From: Promethearchaeota archaeon
GTDB lineage: Archaea > Asgardarchaeota > Lokiarchaeia > Sigynarchaeales > SOKP01
Assembly (NCBI GenBank): GCA_016839905.1
Contig: JAEOTJ010000471.1
Location: 1-14,299 of the forward strand
DNA length: 14,299 nt
Reading direction: 5' to 3'
Shown: positions 14,272 to 14,299 of the stretch, one piece after another
How positions within the stretch are numbered: position 1 is the stretch's first letter
Layout of the letters: the number at the start of each line of letters is the position of its first letter
Translations under genes and position numbers: made by a program
The notes under the pieces: generated by a model
The model's input: the letters and a program-made list of their open reading frames with translations, nothing else
Told to the model about the DNA's origin: nothing
Databases searched by the model: none

Positions 14272-14299
14272 ATACCTCATTTTTTCCTTTTTAGTACTT

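Noticed and set aside
1..14299. Terminal inverted repeats as proof of a Borg-like or linear viral replicon
   Set aside because: Sequence continues 28 bp past the right arm, no replication or structural virus genes are present, and the gene set is ordinary chromosomal metabolism. Contig breakage at a dispersed repeat explains the position more simply.

Overview
This 14.3-kb window is AT-rich and gene-dense. It reads as archaeal chromosome, most likely from an Asgard (Lokiarchaeota-like) lineage. The evidence for archaea is a Trm4-like NSUN RNA methyltransferase, an archaeal MtnA, a short MalP-type glucan phosphorylase, a CYTH protein, a HEPN/MNT pair, a DUF1848 protein, starts that are either leaderless-looking or preceded by GAGG/AGGTGA, and TATA-like boxes about 25 bp before likely transcript starts. 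The Asgard placement comes from overall gene character and the eukaryote-like GDP-mannose pyrophosphorylase homologue. It is an inference, not a proven assignment.

Layout. (1) 1-97 is one arm of a perfect 97-bp inverted repeat; the other arm is 14175-14271. (2) 104-3469, minus strand: a sequon-rich secreted, membrane-anchored glycoprotein candidate lies downstream of an NSUN m5C methyltransferase. (3) 3586-4191, plus: a CYTH triphosphate-tunnel enzyme meets, tail to tail, a minus-strand pair of a six-helix membrane protein and a sugar-1-phosphate nucleotidyltransferase (4194-6228). (4) 6392-9383, plus: a tiny Cys/His protein, a UPF0173 metallo-beta-lactamase-fold hydrolase and alpha-glucan phosphorylase. 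(5) 9450-9944, minus: a lone domain resembling the non-catalytic N-terminal domain of hexosaminidase-type glycosidases. (6) 10091-11243, plus: tRNA-dihydrouridine synthase and a 48-residue membrane protein. (7) 11269-12294, minus: methylthioribose-1-phosphate isomerase. (8) 12429-14155, plus: a HEPN/MNT pair overlapping by 44 nt, then DUF1848 with a C-terminal CX3CX2C motif.

The genes do not form one pathway. Two themes recur. One is RNA modification (NSUN, Dus). The other is sugar metabolism: glucan phosphorylase yields glucose-1-phosphate, the nucleotidyltransferase activates a sugar-1-phosphate, and the surface protein is a plausible glycan acceptor. HEPN/MNT plus DUF1848 and the boundary repeat are the accessory part.

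The most unusual structure is the repeat. Each arm begins just after the stop codon of the terminal gene, in the same orientation relative to that gene, and can fold into two hairpins. It may be a dispersed 3'-end or mobile element at which the assembly broke, rather than true replicon termini. No intergenic stretch exceeds 300 bp.
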